In this document: piece by piece, positions 52,330 to 62,949 of the stretch
Layout of the letters: each line of letters begins with the position of its first letter
Position numbering within the stretch: the first letter of the stretch is position 1
Assembly (NCBI GenBank): GCA_030248215.1
Contig: JASANG010003691.1
Span: 309,501-373,500 of the forward strand
Direction: 5' to 3'
DNA length: 64,000 nt
Source of the DNA: Enoplolaimus lenunculus
Taxonomy: Eukaryota; Nematoda; Enoplea; Enoplida; Thoracostomopsidae
Notes under the pieces: model-generated
Told to the model about the DNA's origin: nothing
Seen by the model: only the letters and a program-made list of their open reading frames with translations
Database searches by the model: none
Position numbers and translations under genes: made by a program

Positions 52330-52689
52330 TTAATAGTAATTTCTAGATCCGGATACTTGTTAATATTAAAAGAACTAAATGGGCATGGTTTACGTACGTC
52401 TGTATTCAATTATCGTTGAATGAATTTACTTGTGACCGGGCACAAATCCAGTTGATAAACCCTTCTTTGTGCGTAAATAGCGGTTCATAAAACGTCTATA
52501 AGCGATAAAATGTTTCTATATTTCGCCGAAAAGTTTTCAACTTACAACAGTTCAAAATTGAGAGGAAGTTATCTCTTTATCTCTTGATTTTTACCTCATA
52601 TCGGGCGGCCTATTTCATTGGGCGGCCAACAAAAGGCAGCATGTTTGCGCGGATCCGCCGGATGAATCGTTTTACGATCGGCACCGAAA

Positions 52690-52839
52690 TTAACAGCGGA
52701 AAAATGCGCCATGGTCATGGATCATCCACGTTATATTGTTTACGTCAATGCTAAAAGATGGCACCTCATTTTCAGAGCCCACCTCCTTTAATAGCCGCTT
52801 TGTTTTCGCGATAGCTGAAGTGTCCTCAGATCGTTTCAT
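52690..52839 (-). CDS. Orphan short ORF, possible first exon of an unplaced gene
   Basis: A 49-codon ATG-to-stop frame, rich in K/R/E at the start (KTKRLLKEVGSENE) then VPSFSIDVNN, lies in a locally GC-richer block. A GTAAAC donor follows SID in frame, so it could be a first exon of a minus-strand gene whose later exons I could not find between 44.6 and 52.6 kb. I do not recognise the product. Confidence 0.2.
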   Translation of the reverse strand: MKRSEDTSAIAKTKRLLKEVGSENEVPSFSIDVNNITWMIHDHGAFFRC

Positions 52840-53742
52840 GGCGACAAACAAAACTCCCTAAAAGGCATATTTTGATTTGTCACAACACTCGCTGTATAGC
52901 GTTGGTTTTTTCGCATAGACCCTCGGACGGAACTTCAAAAATGTATATATTTCCCATGTTAGAAATATATGATTTATGCTTATGTTTCTACTTTGTTTTG
53001 AATTGTCAACTTTGTAAAAAGGGCGTGATTATACTGTCCCGACACCTTTTCTTCAGACTCCGGATAAGTTGTACTGATAGAGCACAATATTTGGATTGTG
53101 CGTACTTTCAAGCTACAGCACTATTTTGTACCCCGGTCATATTGAAGAGACTGGACAATTTTTTAAATCCGTGTAGACATGGATACGTACAGTGGGGAAG
53201 AATGGAAGGGCTTACATCCCACGGCTTAAGCGCCTAAAGTTTTAGCGGTAGACAAACAGTCTAAATTTCTCTGTTTAATCGAACAATTTCTAAGGAGCCA
53301 AAATTAAAACCGGGATAGTGTATTTGGAAATTGGTTATTTCAAACCATAAGTAAAACAAAACATTTTTGGTAATTTCATTTCGAAACTAAGAAATAAACA
53401 AGATTGGCGTAGGCAGGATATTGATCTGGTAAAAGCCAGACCAAATATAGGTATAAGTTTTAATTTTAGCACCTTAGTTGGTTTTTACCCACACCACCTT
53501 GTCCAGATTTCGTTTCACCGACACCAACGAAAATACTACATTTTGGCAAGAAACTGCAAACAAATTATTTTGAGAACATTTTAGGTGATTATGATTTTGA
53601 AAAGCTTCGAGTTTCTGTGATTGTAAAATTTTAAAACAAAGCATTTATGTGTTTCCAACTGAAAGTTCGTAGAAACTCTGTATCAGACCAAATTGCAACG
53701 AGACCTGATATCTAAATTTGCCCCTTGCCTGCGATGTATATG

Positions 53743-53949
53743 TACTGCAACAAATGGTGAGTCAAATTGACTCCCTCCGAAATAGGCTTTACGGGACTAC
53801 ACAAATTAGTCAAATTCGACTCCGCCAGAGCCAAATTCGGCTCACTGAGTCACAGTTTGACTCTGGCGGAGTCGAAGTTGACTCAGTTTGTGTAGTCCCG
53901 TAGAGCCTATTTCGGAGGGAGTCAATTTGACTCACCATTTTTTGCAGTG
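53743..53949. mobile_element. Foldback MITE, CACTG-end family 1, TG-flanked
   Basis: A full palindromic copy. Here the flanking dinucleotide is TG on both sides rather than TA. It lies about 240 bp upstream of the first placed ZP exon. Confidence 0.8.
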
Positions 53950-53998
53950 TGCTTAGTGCTAAGTTAACAGAATTTTTTAAGCGTCTGAGCCGGTTACG

Positions 53999-54161
53999 CA
54001 GTCGCGAAGCCAGCTCATCTTGCTAGTGGGGGCTAAAAAATTTTCAGGAAAGGCAAGTTTTTCAATAACATACAAGCAAGGTTGAAAATGTTCTAGTTGG
54101 GCCAAAATTTTTCCATGGTGAGGCTGAGCCTCCGCTGACCGCTCCTTGGCTACGGGGCCCG
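53999..54161. mobile_element. hAT-like MITE, GGCCCGTAGCC family, beside a ZP exon
   Basis: CAGTCGCGAAGCCAGCTC to TTGGCTACGGGGCCCG, with an exact TSD CGGTTACG (53991-53998, 54162-54169). The right TSD ends 18 bp before the first placed ZP exon. Confidence 0.9.
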
Positions 54162-54187
54162 CGGTTACGGCTGTTTGCCTGTTTCAG

Positions 54188-57100
54188 GCAATCCAATAGT
54201 CAAATGTGAAGACGACCGGGTCACAGTATCGGTGCCAACACGAGAAATATTCCACGGTAGAATGTTCGTTAAAGGCAAATCCAACGATCACGAATGCAGC
54301 AGACAATTTGCTGACAACCGCGTTCAGGGCGCTGGCTATGACATCCCGTTGGGCAGATGCGGCATGCAACGATTGCGGTCGGTAAAGAGCCGAACGGTTG
54401 TTGTAAAAGTGACGATAGGGTTCCTGCCCACCACTCCTAAGGCTAAGCATAAGCGTAAACCTAAAAATAAGCCTAATCCTAAGTCTAATCGAACACTCTC
54501 AGTCTGTGTAAGCACTCCAGTCTCGCTGTATCGCAGTACGCGTGGCCGGTACATATAACATGATCCGGAATTTCAATAAGGAGCGTATGGAGCGATAGAA
54601 AATATATCTTTGCCAAAGTAATCAGGGGAGATAAAAATACTTTTAAGCCAGAATAGTAAAAATGTAAAAATTTCATGTGTATGAGGCTATGCCCTCACTA
54701 AACTAAAATACTTGTGACGTCTGCGGTTGCAGTGACTAGTTGACAAATAATACAAACTAGTCTGCCAGCTGTTCGCAATGCGCAAAAGTAGCGAAAACAC
54801 AAAAATTTCCTTGCAAATTTTTCTTTCATAGAACAATCACGTGACGTGTATTTCCTAAGAAATTATTGTAAACAAAGTAATGCTGGAAAGTTGCCCAAAA
54901 TACGTATGTGGGGCGTTCCAGCTTTAATATATAGATTATGGTTGCTACAAAATGCATTTTTGGCAATGTAATCATAAAGAATGCGAAAATAACATAACAC
55001 ATATTGGGCTGCCGGGTAGCATAAGCTTAGGTTTGTATAAAACGCATAATGGTTCTATGATTTCGGTTTGCGTTCGTTTACGCTTATATAAATATTTAAG
55101 CCGGTCCATTCCTAAGCCTAAGAATAAGTCTAAGCGTAAGCCTAAAGCGTCAGGATGAGCCTATTCCTAGGCCTAAGCCTGAGCAAAACATTTAGTATAA
55201 AGCTTGAACTGACTCTGTTACAGCCCCTCTGAAAAACGTTTCGGCCCTGTTCTATATATGGGCCTTTAAGCCTATAGTAAAAGCATCATCCCTAGTTTTG
55301 ACCATAACCCAATCTTGCGCTATTTTCTGAAGTCTGCCGGATTAAACAGTGTGTGAACCGATGAAATAGAATATCTTGTCCTTATATAATCAAGTCCATT
55401 GCCAAGAGTGCACAGTCAGACTCCTGTACTGTTACTGGTTACAGGAGCGTTTTAGGACTTTTTAAGCTGGTTAAAAAACGCCACTTTAAAATTTTTACAC
55501 AACACAATCCACCGTTCTCTGCAAACATCCTTGATTGGATCGGCCAATATAAAGACCAGAGGCGGGACATTAGACGTATATTCCTAAGCCTAAAGCCTAA
55601 GCCTAAGCCTAAGTGTAAAAATGAGCATATTCCTAAGCCTAAACCTAAGCCAAGCAAAAAAATTAATTTACAGCTTGAGCTTACTCTTTTCTATTCCTAC
55701 AGAAAAACGTTCCGCCCTTGATCTTCACACGGGTCATTGGATCAAACACTTAGGCTTCATAAATTTAAATGCGGCAATGATGAAGTTTTTATTGGTAAAA
55801 CAAATTGTCCCTTGAAAATGTAAAATGTTTCATAGCGGTTCCTAGTATTTTGTGTGAATTTTAGACTCAACCTCGCGGAATGAACTACATGCTAACCGTA
55901 ATCGTTAGCTTTCATCCTATATTTGTCACTAAACCCGATCGAGCGTATCATATTCGATGCTTTTATATGGAAGGCGTTGAACTGGTCACTACACAGCTTG
56001 ACGTTAGGTGAGAGCAAATTGAACTGGGTCATTTAATCGGTTTTATAGAGACAGTAGCGGACAAAATTTTGCATTCAAGTGACGCTTATGGCACAAATTT
56101 GGGCCAATGTAAAGAACAGGTGCGGAACAGTATTATAAGCATATTCCTAAGCCTAAACCTAAGCGTAAGAATGAACATATTCCTAAGCCGGAGGCTAAGC
56201 CTAAGCCAAGCAAAAAATAGTCTAAAGCTAAAACTTGCTCCGTTGCAGTCCCACAGAAAAACGTTCCGCCCCTGATCTTTACATGGGTCACGAGATATAT
56301 GTGGCTGGCTCCCTGCCTAGAACGGGTCGGACCATTCACTGATTTGGCAACTGGGATATGGGACGTTTTCAGAAATTGGCTTTTAAGTGTATCATAGTTG
56401 CTTTATTGGGCTCGGGACAATATTCACTATGCTTTTTTAGGCCCATGTAAAAGATCAGGGGCGGAACGTTCTTCTGTGAGACTAAATAGGAGTAAGCTTA
56501 AGTTTTAGACTAATTTTTTGTTTGGCTTAGGCTTAGACTTAGGCTTAGGCTTTAGGAATATGCTCTTTCTTACGCTTAGACTTAAGCTTAAGCTTAGGAA
56601 TAAGCTTATAATACTGTTCCGCCTCTGTTCTTTAGATTGACCGTTTTTAGCATGATATCAAGTGAAAGTTTATCGGATTCGATGGAAATGCCAACTTGTG
56701 AGTATACAGTACGCTTTGATAGCCCTGTTGGTACCATTGCACGATACGCGAACGTTGGTGATCAAGTCTATCATGTGTGGAATTGCGTTGGATGTAAGCT
56801 GCAATATTAACCTTTAAAATCACACTGTAAATTCCAATGAGTTGATTAATCAATTTAGCATGCGAGTTGGTTCTTTCTGAATTAATTCCAGTAAACGTTA
56901 ACTGACTCTGAGGTGATGTGATTCTTAATCTGAGTTGAGTTGACTCTGGGTGGGTTGGTTAATTAACTCAGAATGAATTGAATCAACTCAAAATTCTGAG
57001 TTCTGATAGTCCTAACTCAGACTGAGTTAAAATCAACTCACTGAAATTTACAGTGCAGTATATTCCCATGTATACTAATCCTAAGTCTCAGCCTAAGCGT

Positions 57101-60100
57101 ATGGATAAGCCTGTACCTAAAAATAAGCCGAAGCTAAAGCTTTAAAGCGAAAATTTATTCTACAGCCTAAGTTAACTCCGTAGGGGTCCATCTGAAAAAT
57201 GATCCGGTTCTGATTTATATATGAGCCACCTTTTGATACAAATGTTATGGACCAAAGTTGTTAAGATATCTATAGGTTGCTGCTTACAAGATTTTACACG
57301 TTTTATTTAAGTTGACGCCTGTGTAGCAACTATGATCAGTTAGTATTAAGCTTTCAAACACATTTAACCCCTTGTCACATTGAGTTGCCTATACGCAACT
57401 CAGCGCAGTGTATATACGTAAAATAATAAATATCACACCGTGCTTAACAATTACAACACGTATACTTTTAATACGAAATCACCACAAGACATGAGAGCCC
57501 CCTCGAGCTCGAGCGTCAAGCTCCTATAGCTGAGTGGGGATGGTATACGCCTCCCACTCCGGTCACTGGAGTTCGAATCCTAGCATAAAAAGGTCTCAGG
57601 AGAAATAGAAAATATTCATGTGAGAAAGGGTTAATTATTGCAGTTGTTAAACTGAAAGTTGGTACAAGAGTAAGCAAATCACATGCGAAGAATATGCTCA
57701 ATTGTGAGCCTCAGCATTCATTGGTTTAAAAGTTACAGCACTTTTCATCAATTGGTGATAGGTGTTACACACATTTGAGAATACGGACCACGAATATAGC
57801 TGTTCGACTAAGCTTGTGTTCGCGGTTTATACTAAGAATTTTAGATTTTGATTTAAAAAAATTTCCTCACACTTGACTGACGCGAAAACGTTGCAGCCAC
57901 AATTGGAAGCTTCAACGACGCGTTTCTGGCGTTAATTTTGTACCAAAATTTCACAAAACATTTTTCAATTTTAGTTCGTGCTTAACCCTTCCTATGGTCG
58001 TTTAATATCAGAACCCTCACACCCAATGAGTCCGTGTTAAAATTTTCACTTAAAACATTTTTGGAATTCCTGTGCGAAAGTTAAAAAAATTGATTTTGTA
58101 TAAAAATCATTTCAAATTTAGTAATTTTTACAGTTGATATGGGAATTCTTGTCAAGTCGTGCACTGTAAACGGAGACGGTGAAGAAATATTGGTTGTTGA
58201 TCAAAATGGGTATTTTGTGTACTCTCTAAAAACTTAAACTCATATTATAGCGTCGAAAACTTGAATATCAGTTTAAACGAAACTATAAATGGCTGAACGG
58301 ACTAACTAAACTAGAATTTTAAGTTTTACTTAAACTAACGGGTTTTTAATAAGTTTAACACAAGGTTAAATAAATTTATTTTCCAGTAACAAGTGCAGCC
58401 CAGAAATTACGTGTATCTAACAACTCATTAAGTTTAGCTTAAACTGAAAATATGTAAGATTATTTAATGATTTTAAGCGTAAACCTACCTGTGAGTTTAG
58501 TTAATTTAGAAAGTTAGTTTAATACTGCTGGATTAGCTTGAACTTAAAACAAGTTAGTTTATGCTTTTACCGAGTAGATAGTTTGTTTTATAGCTGAAAT
58601 TTCAGCTGTGACTCAGAATTCTTTGACCTTAAATAGCCGTTCATGATGCATTTTAAAAATATTGTATTGCGGCTTCGCTTAATGTTAATTACAGAAACCT
58701 GCCCAGTGAAAAACTTGGGTGCTTGGAGACTCGGAAGCCTAGGCTCAGGTTTAGGATTAGGCTTAAGATTACGCATTTTGTTAAGGCGTTGACTTATGCT
58801 TAAAATTTGGCTTATGTTTCGGTTTAGAAATAGGCTTATGTTTAGGTTTAGGCTTAGGCTTAGATTTAGATTTACGCTATATAGGTTTAGTCGGCAAACT
58901 TTTGTAGTTGGCATCGGCGGCTGTTTTTTTCAGTTGTTGATACTTGCAACTGTCCAGATTTGGTATAACAGCCAGTTTAGTGCAAATGGTAAATTGACGT
59001 TGCGTAATTTTCAATTAGCTATGTATGCTGTCGTTGAAATAGTTTTAGTTTATCAGATCGAACATAGCGTGAGCATAGTTAAAACAGTCCATCACGAAAC
59101 AACGAACGTGCATTGTCGGCCAATATTCGTGCTTAGGAGTTATTCAGTGGAAACCGATGACGAAGCCTAGCCGCCGGCTGTTTTAAGCCCAAAAAAATTT
59201 TGCGTCAAATAAATATTTTTATTAGCAAATACGGCCCATGTCACTTTAAGGGGCGTCCAGGTTTCTCGTGGGTCTATAAAAGAGCAGGTTTACATTCTAG
59301 ATTACATTTTTTTACTTAGGCTTAAGTTCAGGTTTGCTTACGACCTCGTTTTTGCAACGCTTAAGCTTAGGCTTACGAACTCATTTTTGCAACGCTTAGG
59401 CTCAGGCTTACGAACTCATTTTTGCAACGCTTAGGCTTAGGCTTAGGCTTACGAATACGCTTAATCTACTGTTATGCCCCTAAAAGTAACATTGAAATAC
59501 TGTGTTTTCGACGAAACACGTATGTCATTTTTGGATAAATTTTTATTTAATACAGCTGTGTTGTCGACAATACGCTACTTGATCCGCTTGTGTACGAACC
59601 AAGCTTAATGCGAGTCTACGCACTCAGTTATGCGTTCAAATATGCCGACAAAAATAACGTTTATTTTACATGCGAAATTGAAATGTGTCAAAAGCGGCTT
59701 CAACTTTGCAACGGAATTACTGTAAGTATTGACAGATATATCTACCGTTCAAGGTTACCGGAGCTGGAGCCGGAGGTCAACGAAACTTGCCGGCACCGGA
59801 GGTGAGGCGAAGTAAGATGGTAAAAATTGATGGTTAATTAGTTAATTTTTTAGTCAATATCTGCAATATGTTGGTAAGTTGTTTGGGTTTACGCTAATTT
59901 TCTGCGAAATTTTGGAAATTGTTTCCTGAAAATTGTGGTAAAAGTAAAACAAAACGCGCTAAACAGATAAATTTTGCGAAATTATGGAAAATTTTACCAC
60001 CGAAATTGCCGGAAGCTCCGGCAAAAATTCTACCGGAGCCGGATCCGGAGGCCGATTTTCTGCCGGAATTGGAGCCGGGAGGCAGACTTCCGGTTGTACC

Positions 60101-62893
60101 ATGCTACCGTTTCATGTCGCTCTTCCCTATATCTTTGTACAAAAATTGATCTCGGACGGATCCGGTACATCTTGTACAGGAAGTTCCAATCAATTTTGGC
60201 AGTGAAAATATTCGTATCTTTCATGAATGTTGTGTGAACGCAGGGATATTGTATAATTTGGGACAATTTTCGATGCTATTGCATTAATTTTCTTGGCTTA
60301 AAATTTAAATTTGTACTAACATTTGATAGACTATTGTTAAAATGAGCAAAATCAACCTCAAGCTGCTACTAATCTAACTTCTGGTTCATCTTTGACTTTG
60401 GATCGGGCAAAATATGTAAATTGTGAACTTCTGGAACAGTAATTTTCGCCTCTGCTTCAGGCCCATAGCCAGCTCACCTTGCTAGGGGGCTAAAAAGTTT
60501 TTAGGAGGGGCATTCGAGAGTTTTTAATGACTTTGTAAGCAAGGTTGACTATTTTCTAGAGAGGCAAAATTTTTCCAAGAGGGCTGAACCCCCTAGCCCC
60601 CCCTTGGCTATGGGCCCGCTCTGGTTCCCACACTCTGCTATTGATACAGCGGCCCATGATACTTTTAGGGCCGTTCCACTTTCTGGTGGGCCTGTAAAAG
60701 TATACGCTTACATTCTAGACTACATTTTATTTGCTTACGCTTAGGCTTACACTTAGGCTTAGGAATACGTTTTTGCAACGCTTAGGCTTAGGCTTAGGCT
60801 TAGGCTTAGGAATACGTTTTTGCAACGCTTACGCTTAGGCTTAGGCTTAGGCTTAGGCTTGAAATACGCTTTTGCAACGCTTAGGCTAAGGTTTAGGCTT
60901 AGGTTTAGAAATACGCTAAATCTAATGTTACGGCCCTAAAAGTAACATTGGCCGATTCAGCTGATGCTATTAAGTGCAACAACATGCTGTTGATTTAATT
61001 TTTTGAACGCAATTTCACCATTCATGGATTATTTTACTACAATTAAACGGATGTGATTATGTAATTTCACACAACTATAAAATGTCGAACTCCAGCTAAC
61101 GCTTCCCTCGAAACAATCTGCCCAGCATCCAACAAAAATGTCTTTTACTTTAGCCTCCCAGATGTGCCGAATTTGCGGACGCTATCAAACTCAAAGGTAG
61201 AAGCAAACGAAGCGTAGCGATTGAAGGTCAACGTTCGAACAATCATTCAATGCGTCGCAGCGACCGACGTGATCCGGTCTCAATTGAAGTTGCGTCACCG
61301 GAAATGTTGATACTTAATCTGGACGCACCCGAATTTCCTGGCAAAGGTAAATTTGTAGCACTACCGTTAGCGGGCCCGCAGCCAAAAATGGGCAGCGGGG
61401 CTCAGCGTGTCCTGGAAAATTTTTTGCCCCCTCTACAAAATTTTCAACCTTGCTTGCAAGTCATTAAAACTCTTGAATGCCAATCCTGAAAATTTTTTAG
61501 CCCCCCTAGCAAGGTGAGCTGGCTACAGGCCTGGCCGTTGGACTATTGAGTTTATGAAAATATTTCGAACCGGTGATAGGAGCTACGCACATTAAAAAAT
61601 ACGGGATACAAGAGCGTTTTTACACTTTTCAGTGGCGTGAGCTTTGCTTTAACAAACTGTAGTGACCCGAATAAGAGGGGGGAATTTGGCCTTTTCAGAA
61701 TGTACCCCCTTGTTATTCGGTTACAGACTGTTATTTATTTTAACCCACGCTCCGCCGCCCTTCGTTACTGATATATATCCTGTAATGCAATTATCCGTTG
61801 AATTAAACATTTGTCTTGTATTAATAGCTTGAGCGATAATACAATGTAAATACTTAGGAATGTACTTTCAAAACTTAAGTACGCTTGAAAGTTTCGAACT
61901 CAACTTTATTTGGTCCTAGAGTCATTTATGCGCTACAATTAGAGATAATTGACGTTTATGCCCGCTAATTAGTGTTTAGTGACTTTATGCGCTTACGGAC
62001 CCTTATTACGGATACGGACTCCTATTGATTGGGACTCAAAATGTGGACATTTATTACACACACCCCTCTTATTCGGGTCGCTACAGTATATAAAATGACC
62101 ATAATGTGAAAACCATTAAATATATTTTTTATCGCAACAGCTTTATTGGTATCAATTTAAATCTAGCAGGCAGCTAATAAACATTGCATTAAACGAAACA
62201 ACTAACGAATCACTGCCAGATGACGTTTCCCAAACCTAAGAAAAGTAGTTTGAAATGTGGTTAATTTTATACCGACATATCCGTATCCGCCTGTTTTAAA
62301 AAATACAATTTCTTTCTTGTACATTGTAAAAAAATGGGGAGTCAATTTGACTGTCTCCGAAATAGGCTTTTCCTGACTACACACACTGAGTCAAATTTGA
62401 CTCTGCCACAGTCAAATTGGACTCACTGAGCGATTCAGTGAATCGAATTTGACTCTGGCGGAGTCAAATTTGACTCAGTTTGTGCAGTCAGGAAACCTAT
62501 TTCAGAGAGAATCAATTTGACTCCCCATTTTTTACAGTGTATATACGTGTTGCGTGTTTCATTTCAGAATACTCTCAAAACATTACTCAATCCTCCAATA
62601 ACCGAGGAGCAGTTCGCTCGTTGCAATCGTCGGCTGATCTTTTGTCGAATTTAAATTTCAAACTTCAAAAAGACCGACCGCCTTTTTATGATGATTATAA
62701 TCTCGGACGTCACAAATCTGCTAAAGAATACATCTCAGTTTGTCTGTCATATACTAAATTCACAGTTCTAGCTGCAAGTCTGGCAGCGTCAGTGCTAGTT
62801 GCGTTCACCGCAACTGCCTATATCGTGCTCCGATTTCTGCAAACGTATAATATGCATCCCAGAAGAACCAGCGAAACTATACTTAAAGATTAA
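54188..62893 (+). CDS. Cuticlin-like ZP-domain type I membrane protein, 7 exons found, 5' end missing
   Basis: Exons are 54188-54381, 55865-56007, 56651-56793, 58134-58209, 59556-59721, 61154-61346 and 62568-62893, in one frame of about 412 aa. ZP-N: NPIVKCEDDRVTVSVPT, IFHGRMFVKG, GYDIPLGRCGM, MLTVIVSFHPIFVTKPDRAY, IRCFYMEG. ZP-C: MPTCEYTVRF, VGDQVYHVWNC, GILVKSCTVNGDGEE, VVDQNGC, YAFKYADKNNVYFTCEIEMC, and GIT joined to PPRC. Exon 6 then has RSKR, a consensus furin site just after the ZP module, and the last exon has an NIT glycosylation sequon and one TM helix (about 26 aa around LAASLAASVLVAFTATAYIV) with a short basic tail. This order (ZP, furin site, TM) is that of secreted-then-cleaved apical matrix polymers such as cuticlins. 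The exon with the signal peptide is not placed; exon 1 here needs one upstream base (phase 1). Several introns end in transposons very close to the acceptor. Confidence 0.9.
54425..54495. repeat. Degenerate CCTAAG-type hexamer tract
   Basis: Short run of CCTAAGGCTAAGCATAAGCG-like hexamers directly after the ZP exon ending 54381. No element ends were recognised; probably a relic of family T2. Confidence 0.6.
55005..55264. mobile_element. Relic of TTAGGC-bearing MITE, family T2
   Basis: CCTAAGCCTAAG hexamers with the right-end motif CTCTGAAAAACGTTTCGGCC and TATATGGGCC. The left end is unclear. Confidence 0.6.
55542..55735. mobile_element. hAT-like MITE carrying CCTAAG hexamers, family T2
   Basis: GGCCAATATAAAGACCAG to TGATCTTCACACGGGTC, with an exact TSD ATTGGATC (55534-55541, 55736-55743). 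The interior is a CCTAAG array in the opposite sense to 51397. In a ZP intron. Confidence 0.9.
56102..56289. mobile_element. hAT-like MITE carrying CCTAAG hexamers, family T2
   Basis: GGCCAATGTAAAGAACAG to TGATCTTTACATGGGTC, interior CCTAAGCCTAA repeats. No TSD recognised. It starts 94 bp after ZP exon 55865-56007. Confidence 0.8.
56440..56642. mobile_element. hAT-like MITE, family T2, abutting a ZP splice acceptor
   Basis: GGCCCATGTAAAAGATCAG to CTGTTCTTTAGATTGACC with TTAGGC-type hexamers inside. The flanks are GCTTTTTTAG (left) and GTTTTTAG (right), and the right one is itself the 3' splice site of exon 56651-56793. Confidence 0.85.
56823..57055. mobile_element. Foldback MITE family 2 in a ZP intron
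   Basis: CACTGTAAATTCC to ...GAAATTTACAGTG, flanked by CA on both sides. It lies 30 bp downstream of the end of ZP exon 56651-56793. Confidence 0.8.
57090..57235. mobile_element. Relic of TTAGGC-bearing MITE, family T2
   Basis: CCTAAG-type hexamers and CATCTGAAAAATGATCCGG near the right end. Both ends are eroded. Confidence 0.55.
57368..57630. mobile_element. piggyBac-like MITE with internal tRNA-like segment
   Basis: TTAA on both sides (57364-57367, 57631-57634) and ends CCCCTTGTCACAT / ATGTGAGAAAGGG. The plus strand holds TAGCTGAGTGG (perfect A box) and AGTTCGAATCC (B box) at about 57517-57590. In a ZP intron. Confidence 0.88.
58730..58880. repeat. Degenerate TTAGGC-type tract
   Basis: Loose hexamers (GGCTCAGGTTTAGGATTAGG, GGCTTAGGCTTAGATTTAG) with no recognisable ends, in a ZP intron. 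Confidence 0.6.
59233..59494. mobile_element. hAT-like MITE carrying TTAGGC arrays, family T1
   Basis: GGCCCATGTCACTTTAAGG to CCTAAAAGTAACATTG, interior 35-bp units as at 18166. Flanks share AAATAC; the last bases of the right end are missing. It ends 61 bp before ZP exon 59556-59721. Confidence 0.8.
59750..60103. mobile_element. hAT-like MITE, CCGGAG family, ZP intron
   Basis: CAAGGTTACCGGAGCTGG to ACTTCCGGTTGTACCATG, with an exact TSD CTACCGTT (59742-59749, 60104-60111). It starts 29 bp after the donor of the ZP exon ending 59721. The GC-rich interior makes several overlapping false ORFs. Confidence 0.9.
60458..60618. mobile_element. hAT-like MITE, GGCCCGTAGCC family
   Basis: CAGGCCCATAGCCAGCTCAC to GGCTATGGGCCCG, with TSD CTCTGCTT/CTCTGGTT (60450-60457, 60619-60626). 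In the ZP-gene intron between exons 5 and 6. Confidence 0.9.
60651..60953. mobile_element. hAT-like MITE carrying TTAGGC arrays, family T1
   Basis: GGCCCATGATACTTTTAGGG to CCCTAAAAGTAACATTGGCC, with TSD GATACAGC/GATTCAGC (60643-60650, 60954-60961). The interior has runs of four or more perfect TTAGGC hexamers alternating with a TTTTTGCAACGC linker. Confidence 0.9.
61371..61528. mobile_element. hAT-like MITE, GGCCCGTAGCC family, inverted
   Basis: CGGGCCCGCAGCC to TGGCTACAGGCCTG, opposite orientation to 60458. Flanks ACCGTTAG/GCCGTTGG agree at 6 of 8 bases. It starts about 24 bp after the ZP exon 6 donor. Confidence 0.8.
61657..62086. mobile_element. MITE, AGTGACCCGAATAA family, last ZP intron
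   Basis: CTGTAGTGACCCGAATAAGA at the left and the complement of CTGTAGCGACCCGAATAAGA at the right, a 24-bp inverted repeat with one mismatch. The flanks do not give a clear TSD. Confidence 0.8.
62322..62539. mobile_element. Foldback MITE family 1 in last ZP intron
   Basis: A full palindromic copy flanked by TA (62320-62321, 62540-62541). Its right end is only 28 bp upstream of the last ZP exon at 62568. Confidence 0.85.
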
Positions 62894-62949
62894 AGTACCA
62901 TTGAATAAGTTCTTTTGTATATAATATATGTATGTATACGAATATATGT

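Noticed and set aside
55439-56339. Leucine/glycine-rich minus-strand ORFs
   Set aside because: Translations of TTAGGC-type hexamer arrays inside MITEs.
59919-60266. Four overlapping ORFs with Pro/Glu-rich translations
   Set aside because: They lie in a TSD-bounded MITE (59750-60103) in a ZP intron.
62480-62567. ATG and N-terminal part of the ORF that contains the ZP transmembrane exon
   Set aside because: These codons belong to the foldback MITE and intron; the exon starts at the acceptor AG at 62566-62567 in the phase left by exon 6.
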